DNA of 11,362 bases from Planctomycetota bacterium (GCA_013151585.1 JAADHY010000699.1:1-11362); one strand, 5' to 3'; positions 1 through 7,131 are shown, counted from the first letter of the stretch. Numbers and translations are program-made. The notes: generated by a model from the sequence alone, not told the origin.

Positions 1-383
1 CGAATGAATTTCGTCCCTTCTCCCCCCGTTTCGGGGGGAGAAGGTGCCCGGAGGGCGGATGAGGGGGGAATGGTCGTGAGGGGAGATGCCCCCAAGATAG
101 CTCCATGCTACGTGCCTGCGGGGATATCAACGGCGAAGCCCTTGACTAGTGTCTCCGGATGACTGCAGGTCGGAAGAGAATTGCGCCCGTTGCTGACACG
201 ACGGCGCAAAGGCGTTTTGCGTCAAACGACAATTTGTGCCAGCCTGCTGGCGGGCCCGGCGTCCGGGTTTTGAGCCACCGCTGGGGAATAAGTGCGGGCT
301 TATCAGGTCCGTCTGCGCGTCCGTCGATTGCGACGCCGAGCCCGAACGTCTTGACCCATTGGATTCCTTCGATCCGCAACTGA
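1..383. other. Intergenic region upstream of the kinase gene
   Basis: No convincing gene is visible here. The left end carries a double hairpin (separate entry). Further in are small inverted repeats: 181-187 pairs with 203-209 (TTGCGCC/GGCGCAA) and 213-217 pairs with 224-228 (CGTTT/AAACG), whose role is unknown. TTGACT (142-147) and TTGACC (351-356) look like -35 hexamers, but neither has a fair -10 at 16-18 bp. Short open frames on both strands lack homology that I recognise, and the longest on the minus strand would overlap the kinase start. Confidence 0.6.
16..66. repeat. REP-like palindromic element with two hairpins
   Basis: Bases 16-28 (CCTTCTCCCCCCG) pair perfectly with 32-44 around a TTT loop, a 13-bp stem. 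Immediately after, 46-49 (GCCC) pairs with 53-56 (GGGC) around GGA, followed by a G-rich GGATGAGGGG tail. A strong C/G hairpin, then a smaller hairpin and the tail, is the layout of REP-like dispersed intergenic repeats, and this wording (GGGGGAGAAGGTGCCCGGAGGGCGGATGAGG-type) recurs in many GC-rich genomes. It could also act as a terminator or mRNA-stabilising structure for a gene left of the window, but no T-run follows on either strand. Confidence 0.6.
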
Positions 384-1874
384 ATGTTCCTGATGGATCC
401 GAACCGATCAGACATTCCGAAAAAGACGCCTGGAACAGAAGGCACCGAGCCGACGAGCGGCTATTGCCCCGGTTGCAACGAGCGATTTGCCTATGTTGCG
501 GCCGACCCTGTCTGTCCTCAGTGCGGGGCGCCGTTGGAAGGCGGACCGTCTGATCCGCTGGCTCAAACATTGCTGATTCGCGATCCCCGAGCGGGGCGGC
601 CGTTGCCACGCGTGCATCTGAAGTCCGGCCACGCGGCGACGGACCCGCTTTTGGGGCAAGAACTCGGCGTCTATCACTGCGAGTCGTTGTTGGGACAGGG
701 CGGGATGGGCCGAGTGTATCTGGCGCTGCACACGGCGCTGGAACGGTACTCGGCTCTGAAAGTTCTGGCACCGGAGCGGGTTTCCCACGACCCGGATTAC
801 CTGCGCCGGTTTCAATTGGAGGGACGAGCGGCGGCCGCGCTGAATCATCCCAACGTGGTCACGACGCACGCCATCGGTCAAGCCGACGATTATCACTACC
901 TGGAGATGGAGTTTGTGCCCGGAGGCTCGCTGCAGCAGTACATCCATCGACATGGGCCGGTGGAACCCGTCCGGGCGACGGCCCTGGTCCTGCACGCAGC
1001 CGAAGGTCTGGCGGCCGCCCATCGAGCCGGCATCATCCATCGCGATCTGAAATTGGACAATATCCTGCTGGATTGTTCGGGGCAGCCCAAGATTGCCGAT
1101 TTCGGGCTGGCCAAACGCGTGGCGGCCGGGAAAGCGGCTCGGCTGGGCGAGTCGCTCTGCGGGACGCCGAATTACATGGCGCCGGAGCTTTGGCGTGGTG
1201 ATCCGGCTTCTCCCACCTCCGATGTCTACGCCCTGGGCATCTGTTACTTCGTCCTGTTGACCGGCCGCAGCCCGTACCGAGCAGCGTCCCTCACCGACCT
1301 GCAGCATTCTGTCATGAACGAGCCGCTGCCGGGAGTCCGGACGGTTCGCCCGGAAGTCACGCTGGAGATGGCCGAGTGCTTGGACCAACTGGCCGCCAAA
1401 AGCCCGACGAACCGACCGCGCGACGGCATCGAGGCCGCCGAATTGCTTCGGGCCGTGTTGGGCGATCTCCGCGATTTGCACTCGCTGGTCACTCAGGCCC
1501 TGAAGGACGCACCCGGCATCGAGTGGACGCACCGAGGCACGCAGTTTCGCCTCGTCGTTAAACTGCCGGACGGTCGCCGGCAGAAGGTTTTCATCGAGCC
1601 CAGCCACGACGCCTTGCGCGACCGTCTGGTGATGATCTATAGCAACTGTTGTCCGGCCCAGTCCGATTTCTACGAACGGGCTCTGCGGCTGAACGCGGAG
1701 ATGCGACACGGAGCGATCGCGATCCGCAATGTGGATGGCGTGGCCAGCTTCGTCGTGATCGACACGTACCCCCGCGCGACTGTTGATCCGGAAGAAATCC
1801 GCAAGAGCGTTTGGGAAGTCGCCCGCCGCGCTGACGCCATCGAAAAACGCCTCACGGGCGAGGATCGGAATTGA
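384..1874 (+). CDS. Soluble Hanks-type Ser/Thr protein kinase with N-terminal zinc ribbon and YbjN-like C-terminal domain
   Basis: This 496-aa protein should transfer phosphate from ATP to Ser/Thr residues of unknown partners. Residues 28-47 form a zinc ribbon (C28, C31, C44, C47). The kinase domain spans about 96-357: glycine loop GQGGMGRVY (104-112), ATP-anchoring K126, helix-C E146, catalytic HRDLKLDN (H219, D221, K223, N226), DFG (239-241), APE (266-268) and the late arginine R344. All catalytic residues are present, so it should be active. No membrane helix is seen, unlike many bacterial PknB-type kinases, so it is probably cytoplasmic. Residues ~370-496 resemble the YbjN/type-III-secretion-chaperone-like fold (ALRLNAEMRHGA..., ...ARRADAIEKRLTGED), an inference from pattern only. 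An in-frame TGA directly precedes ATG 384, so the start is 384 or the nearby ATG 393; neither has a clear Shine-Dalgarno sequence. It appears monocistronic. Confidence 0.93.
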   Translation: MFLMDPNRSDIPKKTPGTEGTEPTSGYCPGCNERFAYVAADPVCPQCGAPLEGGPSDPLAQTLLIRDPRAGRPLPRVHLKSGHAATDPLLGQELGVYHCESLLGQGGMGRVYLALHTALERYSALKVLAPERVSHDPDYLRRFQLEGRAAAALNHPNVVTTHAIGQADDYHYLEMEFVPGGSLQQYIHRHGPVEPVRATALVLHAAEGLAAAHRAGIIHRDLKLDNILLDCSGQPKIADFGLAKRVAAGKAARLGESLCGTPNYMAPELWRGDPASPTSDVYALGICYFVLLTGRSPYRAASLTDLQHSVMNEPLPGVRTVRPEVTLEMAECLDQLAAKSPTNRPRDGIEAAELLRAVLGDLRDLHSLVTQALKDAPGIEWTHRGTQFRLVVKLPDGRRQKVFIEPSHDALRDRLVMIYSNCCPAQSDFYERALRLNAEMRHGAIAIRNVDGVASFVVIDTYPRATVDPEEIRKSVWEVARRADAIEKRLTGEDRN

Positions 1875-2347
1875 CACGACCACCGACAGTGGCTGCAGAA
1901 AGTTTTTCCGGTTCATGCATTCGGCGCGCCGTCAGACGACGATGACGAAGCGATTTCCGATGCGGGCGCCTTTTCTCGATGGAAACCCGGAGAAAGGCTA
2001 CCGTGTTGGAGAGGCAATCCCGTCCGCTGGCGTCTCGAAGCAGTGTTCTTTGGCTGCGTGGGTTGACCGAGGTCCGGCGGAGGGCGCCCGCCCTGCAAAA
2101 AGGTCTTGAACCCCACCAGATCACTCGGCACAATTGTTCCCGTGGACGTGGCGGCCAGCGCAGTTCCTTTATTGGCCCATAAGGCACAGTCGCTGCGGAG
2201 ATTTGGAGGATCGTGGCACGCGACTAACCGTTTACTTCGTCGCTCCAAGCGCATCCGCATGCAGTCGCTGTCCGCTGCGGTCGTTCGTTGGCCGAACCGC
2301 ATGTCGCCTGGGAACTATAATTGATCGCACCTCGGGAGTCCCTCGCA
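1875..2347. other. Non-coding stretch between kinase and small membrane protein
   Basis: No supported gene is seen; the overlapping short frames on both strands resemble nothing I know. Bases 2081-2086 (AGGGCG) pair with 2089-2094 (CGCCCT), followed by GCAAAAAGG, which is not a terminator on the + strand. TTGAAC (2106-2111), a 17-bp spacer and CACAAT (2129-2134) form a possible weak promoter on the + strand. A T-run at 1903-1907 follows only a 4-bp stem 10 bases upstream, too weak to call a kinase terminator. Confidence 0.5.
2316..2321 (+). promoter_or_regulatory. Candidate -10 element for the 2348-2728 gene
   Basis: A perfect TATAAT lies here. Transcription starting about 7 bases downstream would give a leader of roughly 20 nt containing GGGAG (2334-2338), 9 bases before ATG 2348. 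No good -35 hexamer sits at 16-18 bp; the nearest TTG (2288) is 22 bp away, so this is only a half-supported promoter. Confidence 0.4.
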
Positions 2348-2728
2348 ATGCCGCAGCGCCGCAAATGGGTTTTGGGTATTTGGGTTCCCGCCGTCCTTTT
2401 CGCCATCTGGCTCGGCGTACGTGAGATACAAGACCGAACAAACAAGCGCCGAGCTTACTCTGTCGTTCGCGAACTGGGAGGACGGATTGGGTCGATCACG
2501 CCTCCAATTCCTTTCAGCGGCAGCGAGATAGTAGTTGTGTTCCGCGATGTGGAATTGCAGAAGAGTGGTCTCCAACGATTATCCGTTCTCAATCGGCTGA
2601 CATCGAAGCATTGGGTTAGCCTCAGGTTCGTGGACACGAATCTGTCGCGTCGCGAGATCATAGAATTGCGCCAGATGCTCCCGGACTGTCACGTTATCGT
2701 CGCTGGGGAATGTCACGATGATCAATGA
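2348..2728 (+). CDS. Small membrane-anchored protein with leucine-rich-repeat-like tail
   Basis: The 126-aa product has a basic N-terminus (PQRRK) followed by one hydrophobic helix at about 7-24, so it is probably anchored in a membrane. The rest is soluble: a beta-rich stretch around 58-69 (SEIVVVFRDVEL), then 74-117 with leucine-rich-repeat-like spacing (GLQRLSVLNRL..., VSLRFVDTNLSRREI, ELRQMLPDCHVIV). The terminal ELRxxLPxCxVxV pattern is a recurring ending of small planctomycete LRR-like proteins as I know them; the function is unknown. ATG 2348 is preferred over an upstream in-frame TTG (2321) because GGGAG lies 9 bases before it and the TTG overlaps the TATAAT. Third codon positions are less G/C-rich than in the kinase and transporter genes, which may mean recent acquisition or low expression. 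Confidence 0.7.
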   Translation: MPQRRKWVLGIWVPAVLFAIWLGVREIQDRTNKRRAYSVVRELGGRIGSITPPIPFSGSEIVVVFRDVELQKSGLQRLSVLNRLTSKHWVSLRFVDTNLSRREIIELRQMLPDCHVIVAGECHDDQ

Positions 2729-3016
2729 GTCACATCTGGCGGACGACAAGTTGCTCAGTTGGAGGAATTGGGCCTCTCAATGTTTTTCTTCGGCTGAGCC
2801 GCTACATGATGTTAGCCGTGATGAAAGGTATCTCCGAGACTCTCTCAGCGGCTCGCTGAGTTTGGCCGCCGGCTTTAAGCCAGCGAGCGTGAAATGCGAT
2901 CTGGCCCGCTGCCCAGTGGTCGGCGTCGACTTCTTGGCGATTGGGCTTGCCACGGTGCAATGGTGTTGGCACGCTTGGCTAGTCAACGCACTACTCACCT
3001 GGAGGAGTGAAATGCC
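2729..3016. other. Spacer between two small membrane protein genes, with a hairpin
   Basis: No convincing gene. A 100-codon + strand frame covers 2718-3020. It overlaps the preceding gene by 11 bp and meets the next start as ATGA, but it has no Shine-Dalgarno sequence, no domain I recognise and poor codon bias, so I do not call it. Bases 2844-2850 (CTCAGCG) pair with 2854-2860 (CGCTGAG) around GCT. The next bases, GGCCGCCGGCTTTAAGCC, contain a second small palindrome (GGCTT/AAGCC). Together these look like a dispersed palindromic repeat or weak terminator for the upstream gene. Confidence 0.45.
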
Positions 3017-3286
3017 ATGATTGGGACCGGCATATTGCTGCTGCTTTCAGGGATTGCGCTCATAGCCTTTCGAACAAGACTTACCAGGGTGCCCTTCGGG
3101 GAGGACGAGGGACCGATAGCTATTTTCATTCCCAATCCGAGCGGGGAGCTGACTTTGATGGTCGTCGGCACGCTCGTCGCTTTGCTCGGAATCGGACTAA
3201 TCCTCGTCGGTTGCAACCGACGGCCGATCCTCCAGCGTGACGTAGAGACACCGACCGACGAGTCGGACGGGCCGCAACAGCCGTAA
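3017..3286 (+). CDS. Small hypothetical protein with two membrane helices
   Basis: The 89-aa product has two hydrophobic segments, about residues 2-18 (IGTGILLLLSGIALIAF) and 45-65 (LTLMVVGTLVALLGIGLILVG). Between them is a 25-residue loop with both basic and acidic residues (R19, R21, R24, E29, D30, E31), and the protein ends in a hydrophilic tail (70-89) rich in D, E, P and Q. It is almost certainly an inner-membrane protein; I do not recognise a family. The start is well fixed: GGAGGAG at 3001-3007 lies 9 bases before ATG 3017, and the competing ATG 3012 runs into a stop after two codons. It follows 2348-2728 in the same direction and may share its transcript. A weak terminator lies about 200 bp downstream. 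Confidence 0.65.
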   Translation: MIGTGILLLLSGIALIAFRTRLTRVPFGEDEGPIAIFIPNPSGELTLMVVGTLVALLGIGLILVGCNRRPILQRDVETPTDESDGPQQP

Positions 3287-3606
3287 ACGCGGTTCCGCGG
3301 GGGCTGCAGCGACGAGGAAACAACAGGCCTTCACATCCTATACGCTGGGCTCGGCGCCCGGTTGGGGCCAACTTGCAAACCGCACGTTGCTGTCGCTTCA
3401 ATAGAATTCAATAGAAGCAGAAACTGGAGGCTCGAGCGGCCGCGTCCCCCAAAAGAGCGAATGCAGCGCATTAGCCTGCCGTCGCCGGATTCACCGGCTT
3501 TTTGCGGACAGTTATCCGGGGCCGGCGCTTTGCGTTCACAAAGTCTCGCCGCGAAACCGTCAGCAGCAGAAACTCATGCTGTTCCTGATCTGGGCCCGCA
3601 CGGACT
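3287..3606. other. Convergent intergenic region
   Basis: This stretch separates the + strand gene ending at 3286 from the minus-strand gene ending at 3607. No gene is seen. CGCGG (3288-3292) pairs with CCGCG (3295-3299) directly after the upstream stop. A perfect 10-bp tandem duplication, TTCAATAGAA, lies at 3397-3406 and 3407-3416. A hairpin plus T-run is listed separately. The rest shows nothing I can interpret. Confidence 0.5.
3484..3503 (+). terminator. Weak intrinsic terminator on the + strand
   Basis: GCCGG (3484-3488), loop ATTCA, CCGGC (3494-3498), followed at once by TTTTT (3499-3503). The stem is only 5 bp but all G/C. The T-run is on the + strand side only, so it would end transcripts of the 2348/3017 genes before they run into the converging gene. 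It would not serve the minus-strand gene. Confidence 0.4.
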
Positions 3607-6396
3607 CTATTTCGCTCCGAACCACACCGGGCTGCTCCAGGCGATCTCGCCGTCTTTTTGGATGACCCGGACGTAGTAATAGCTGCGGCCGGGGAGCGGG
3701 TCGGTGTCGACCATGTGCAATTTGGCCTCGCGGCTTTCCGGCTGCTGCGTATAGATGAACCGGTTGTTGCGGCAGACCTCGACCCGTTCGATCTCGGCCG
3801 GACAGCGGACGACGATTTCGACATCAACTTTGTTGCCGGCCGGTTCGGCGACCTTCTCGCCCATCAAATGCCCGTTGACGCGGACGTCCAGAAAAATCTT
3901 GGCCGCGGTGGTCCCATAGCAATGCCGCTGCCGGATGGCGTCCAGGATGGCTTCCCGCGTCGCTTCCGGCGCGAACACGCAGGCCTTGCCGTAACCGCCG
4001 CCGTGGTCCGGCGCCGCGATGACGCCAATCACAATGCCGCGGGCCCAAGCGTCCTGCAAGAAGTAACCCCGTTTCGGAACGGTGCGTTTGGCCTGCCGAG
4101 GGGCTCCCAAATACTCGTATGAGCCGCGTGTTTTAAAGATCTCGGCCACCGGCTGAGCCACCTCATCGTGGAAGTTCCAGTCCGTCGGGACGTTGCCCGT
4201 GTCGGCCAACTGGTGCGGAATGTGGATGAAGTTTGCATTCAGCTTGCGCAGGTCTTCCCACACCTCGGCGGGCGTCTGCCGGTTGCGAGCGTTCCACCAA
4301 CGCGGGAAATACGGGTCGGCGAAAACCAGATTCCTGTGACCGTAGAAACCGTAGGGATGCTGTTCGCTGTATTCCTCGAACGTCGATGTCCATTCCTCTG
4401 CCAAAAACGTGATGAACCGACCAGGATCCTCGTTGATACGAGCCATCTTCGCCGTGTAGTTCCACAAGTACGGATTCATGTTGTAGCCGTGGTCGGTCAG
4501 ACAGGCGAAGTCGTGACGGGTCAAATCGCGCATGCTCTGGTAGTTCTCGTCGATTGACTCGTCCCCGACGCGGTTGCAGACCGAGACTTCGCTATGCTCG
4601 TGCAAACTGCCGAAGAGCAGCTTCAGCGTCTGGCCTTTGTACTGAATCGTCGGCGTCGGCGTATCCTCGCCGCGAGCGATGCGCAGTTCGGCCGGCTCGA
4701 ACGGTTCAGACGGTTCGGTCAGAGGCTGCAATCGGATGGGCCGAACGTCGGCGGCATCCTCCGGTTCGAGCACGGCCAAGAAGATGTCGCTCCACGCGTC
4801 CTTGGTCCGGTCCAGGTCGCTCCAGGAATTCGGAATAATGTCGGCCTGGAAGGCAACCACCAGGGCGTCGCCTACACGAGCCAACCCCGGCCGGCGATCC
4901 ATGCCCTTGTTCTGACTGACCGGCGCCGGTTTGGTCCACCGGCCGTTGGCATAGCAAGTGACGACCGTGTCCCAGCCAGCCCGCGGCAGTCGTGGCCGCA
5001 AAAAAGCCAGCCACAGCCGGCCATCGGCGTCAAACAAAGGCGATGCGGCCTCGCAGCGACCGGCGAAGGGCGAAGGGCCCTCAACGGCCGGCGTCAACAA
5101 CCGGCCGTCCGCCACTTGAGCCACGAGCAGGTGACGCCGGCTTGTCCGTCCCACGTAATACGCTTCCGTCTCCGCATGTTCGTAAACCAGCCAGAGCTCG
5201 TCGCCGCGCGCAAACAGCACGGGATGGCGATCGATGGCCGGAGCCTTTGTCAGCCGCCGCGTTGTGCTCCACTGGCCGGCCGCCGTCCGACACCGTAAGT
5301 ACACATCCACGTTGTTCTGGCAGAAGCTGTACCACGCGACGCAGACGTTTCCGCTCGCGGTGACCGCGACCGACGGATCATAGCTGTTGCAATCGTCCGG
5401 GCTGAGTGGCAACGGATCGGACGGCTTCCCGTCTTGCAGAGCCGTGGTGAAACCCTGCCGGCAGCCGTTGCGGTTCGATTCCCAGGCCACCCACAGCGTG
5501 CCGCGATGCCACGCAGCAACGGGTTTGACGTCCACCGCCGGCGAGCGTGTGATTCGCATGGGACGGCCTGGCCCATCCGGCCGACATGAGACCGCGTAGA
5601 TGTCCCAGTTCTTATCGACTTCGGACGCGAACAGCAGCATCGCGCCCTCGCTCGTCGAAACGAGCGTCGGCCCAAGCACGTACGTGCCTTTCCCCGCGGC
5701 GACAGACCACGCCCCGAGCCGCTCGGCACGCTGCCCGTCCGGTCGGAACCGAGCGAGCTGCAGGGAGTCGGCCCCGTTGCGGAAGCTGACCCAAGCCACG
5801 TAAACGGAGCCGTCCGGGCCGGCGGCCACCGTGGGTTCGTCGTTGAAGCCCACGCCTTCCGAGACCGGTGTCACAGGAGGCATCTTGGTTTCGTAAAGAG
5901 CCAAATCGTCCAGCCACATGCGGCCGACCGGCGCCCCGTGCGACGACGGACCGATCACCTCCAACTGCAATAGTCCGTCGCGGGGGACAGAGAATGTCAC
6001 ACGATACTGTCGCCAGCGGCGCGGGACGTTCATCCAAGTGGCCAGCCTTTTCCGCTGCGTCTCGCCGGGTTGCGTGACAAAGACCACCAGTTTGTTCCGG
6101 TTGCTCGATCGAGCCCACACGGCCAGCTCGTACAGCCGCCCGGTCTTAACCCGAATTGTCCGCCTCAGGCGCGGAGCCTGTTTCGGCTTCGTGACCTCGC
6201 TCAGCAGGCAGCTTTGCCCCGAGTGAGCGGCTCGGGGATCAGCGACGACCCGGAATTGGGCGTCTGGCTCCCAGCCGACCGTGCCTTCTTCGAAGCCGCC
6301 GTTGGTCAGCAAGTTGGCCGATTCCGCGGCCGCTGCGCCCGTTATGCCAACGAGCACAAAGAGAACCGTCACTGCCAGTCTGCACGTCCTCGCCAT
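3607..6396 (-). CDS. Secreted multidomain protein: jelly-roll module, beta-propeller and DUF3604/PHP-type metal-dependent domain
   Basis: The 929-aa product starts with a signal peptide (about 1-24, ending ITGAAAAE). Residues 28-168 resemble a CBM4/9-like jelly roll (NLLTNGGFEEGTVGWE, ...MWLDDLALYE). Residues ~180-545 contain seven similar strands-and-turn units of the type P-x-V-A-x-x-x-G-x-L-W-V-A-W, beginning near 187, 240, 288, 339, 389, 449 and 500, as in a seven-bladed propeller. Residues ~590-830 match the DUF3604 branch of the PHP superfamily, with candidate metal ligands H599/H601 (LHEH), D635/H636 (LTDH), E667 or E668 (AEEWT), H725/H728 (HIPH) and D797/H798 (APDH). A beta-rich tail follows (832-929). 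PHP domains usually hydrolyse phosphoesters; the substrate here is unknown, and the binding modules suggest a polymer or glycan outside the cytoplasm. GGAGGAG (6410-6404) stands 7 bases before the ATG. It is transcribed away from the lipoprotein and transporter genes and appears monocistronic. Confidence 0.88.
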   Translation of the reverse strand: MARTCRLAVTVLFVLVGITGAAAAESANLLTNGGFEEGTVGWEPDAQFRVVADPRAAHSGQSCLLSEVTKPKQAPRLRRTIRVKTGRLYELAVWARSSNRNKLVVFVTQPGETQRKRLATWMNVPRRWRQYRVTFSVPRDGLLQLEVIGPSSHGAPVGRMWLDDLALYETKMPPVTPVSEGVGFNDEPTVAAGPDGSVYVAWVSFRNGADSLQLARFRPDGQRAERLGAWSVAAGKGTYVLGPTLVSTSEGAMLLFASEVDKNWDIYAVSCRPDGPGRPMRITRSPAVDVKPVAAWHRGTLWVAWESNRNGCRQGFTTALQDGKPSDPLPLSPDDCNSYDPSVAVTASGNVCVAWYSFCQNNVDVYLRCRTAAGQWSTTRRLTKAPAIDRHPVLFARGDELWLVYEHAETEAYYVGRTSRRHLLVAQVADGRLLTPAVEGPSPFAGRCEAASPLFDADGRLWLAFLRPRLPRAGWDTVVTCYANGRWTKPAPVSQNKGMDRRPGLARVGDALVVAFQADIIPNSWSDLDRTKDAWSDIFLAVLEPEDAADVRPIRLQPLTEPSEPFEPAELRIARGEDTPTPTIQYKGQTLKLLFGSLHEHSEVSVCNRVGDESIDENYQSMRDLTRHDFACLTDHGYNMNPYLWNYTAKMARINEDPGRFITFLAEEWTSTFEEYSEQHPYGFYGHRNLVFADPYFPRWWNARNRQTPAEVWEDLRKLNANFIHIPHQLADTGNVPTDWNFHDEVAQPVAEIFKTRGSYEYLGAPRQAKRTVPKRGYFLQDAWARGIVIGVIAAPDHGGGYGKACVFAPEATREAILDAIRQRHCYGTTAAKIFLDVRVNGHLMGEKVAEPAGNKVDVEIVVRCPAEIERVEVCRNNRFIYTQQPESREAKLHMVDTDPLPGRSYYYVRVIQKDGEIAWSSPVWFGAK

Positions 6397-6780
6397 CGTT
6401 CATCTCCTCCATCTGGCTGCGGATATTCCAATTGTCGCATGCGATTATGGTCCAACGGCCAAGCGCATGCAAACTCCCGGGCCGGCTTGCGCCGCCGCAC
6501 AGGAAGCTGTACGAACCGTTGCGGTCCGCAGAACCGGACCGGCCCGTCCGGTCGGTACATCAAATGCGGCCGGATCAACCCGCGCAGACGGACGCGCGTC
6601 CTGCCGATCCGCACAAGCCGGGCAACGCGGATTGCCGTTTCTGCCGGCAGAGCTCCGATATGTGACAATGCCCAATCGCACGCAGCACGCTTCGGGAGTC
6701 CGGCTTTCGGAAAGAGAGGCTTTCGCAATGGCGTGCGACTGTGTGCCGCTCGGACCTGTTCTGCCTGGGAGCGTGGGAAA
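6397..6780. other. Divergent regulatory region
   Basis: This is the shared upstream region of the minus-strand secreted protein and the + strand Cys-rich lipoprotein. It holds the minus-strand Shine-Dalgarno sequence (6404-6410), a candidate minus-strand promoter (separate entry) and two GCATGC palindromes (6437-6442 and 6465-6470). Further palindromes are GACCGG/CCGGTC (6537-6542 with 6548-6553, loop CCCGT) and CTGCCGGCAG (about 6642-6651). No gene is supported; frames stay open simply because the DNA is GC-rich. I found no clear promoter for the lipoprotein. Confidence 0.5.
6444..6472 (-). promoter_or_regulatory. Candidate sigma-70-type promoter for the secreted PHP protein
   Basis: Read on the minus strand, TTGCAT (6472-6467), a 17-bp spacer and CATAAT (6449-6444) precede the gene. 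The -10 matches the consensus at 5 of 6 bases, the -35 at 3 of 6. The predicted leader would be about 40 nt and includes GGAGGAG. The two GCATGC palindromes overlap the -35 and the likely start site, so they could be operator half-sites. Confidence 0.4.
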
Positions 6781-7077
6781 ATGAATCGACTGGCGAGATC
6801 ATCTCTGTGCCTTCTGGTTTTGCTAGCTACGGGGCTTCTGTCCGGCTGCTGCACGCCGAGCGCGCTGTGTGGTTCGCCTTGTCCGCCGCTATGGAGTTGT
6901 CCGGTTCCGTGCGAGCCGGTGTGTCCGCCGCCCTGCCCGCCCCCGTGTCCACCGGATCCCTGCCCTGTTTACACGTGCGATCCCTTTGGTTGGATCTTCG
7001 ACCCGTTCGGCTGGGTGTCGGGGGACCTTTGCAGCGGAGCCCAAATCGACCCCATCGGTTGGGTGTTTGGCATTTGA
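6781..7077 (+). CDS. Small cysteine/proline-rich lipoprotein with DP(F/I)GW repeats
   Basis: The 98-aa product has a basic N-terminus, a hydrophobic stretch (about 8-20) and a lipobox LLSGC with C23 as the likely lipidated residue, so it should be exported and membrane-anchored. The mature part is extreme in composition: 12 cysteines in 76 residues, mostly in Cys-Pro units (34-62, such as CPPPCPPPCPPDPCP). Three repeats follow: DPFGW (67-71), DPFGW (74-78) and DPIGW (90-94). I do not recognise the family. Many cysteines could form disulfides or bind metal, and the aromatic repeats could mediate contacts; both are guesses. The frame stays open far upstream, but the lipobox fixes the start at ATG 6781, with GGGAG at 6767-6771 (9 bases away) as a possible Shine-Dalgarno. 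Its stop lies 168 bp before the transporter operon. Confidence 0.75.
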   Translation: MNRLARSSLCLLVLLATGLLSGCCTPSALCGSPCPPLWSCPVPCEPVCPPPCPPPCPPDPCPVYTCDPFGWIFDPFGWVSGDLCSGAQIDPIGWVFGI

Positions 7078-7131
7078 CTCCACGCAAGGTGGCGGTCCAG
7101 CATCTCTGGCCAGGGTAACTGACCCACGCGG

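Noticed and set aside
146..445. 99-codon minus-strand frame upstream of the kinase
   Set aside because: It overlaps the first 62 bp of the kinase gene, has no Shine-Dalgarno sequence or recognisable domain, and shows ordinary codon bias.
1880..1907. Possible terminator after the kinase (CCAC/GTGG stem and TTTTT)
   Set aside because: The stem is 4 bp and the T-run begins 10 bases after it, so it does not form an intrinsic terminator.
408..1916. Very long minus-strand open frame opposite the kinase
   Set aside because: It is antisense to a gene with all kinase motifs; long antisense frames are expected in GC-rich coding DNA.
3397..3416. 10-bp tandem duplication TTCAATAGAA as a CRISPR-like or iteron array
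   Set aside because: There are only two copies with no spacers and no associated genes; it is a short chance or slippage repeat.
6070..6780. Upstream extension of the lipoprotein frame back to 6070
   Set aside because: The frame stays open only because of GC content and runs antisense to the secreted protein; the signal peptide and lipobox fix the start at 6781.
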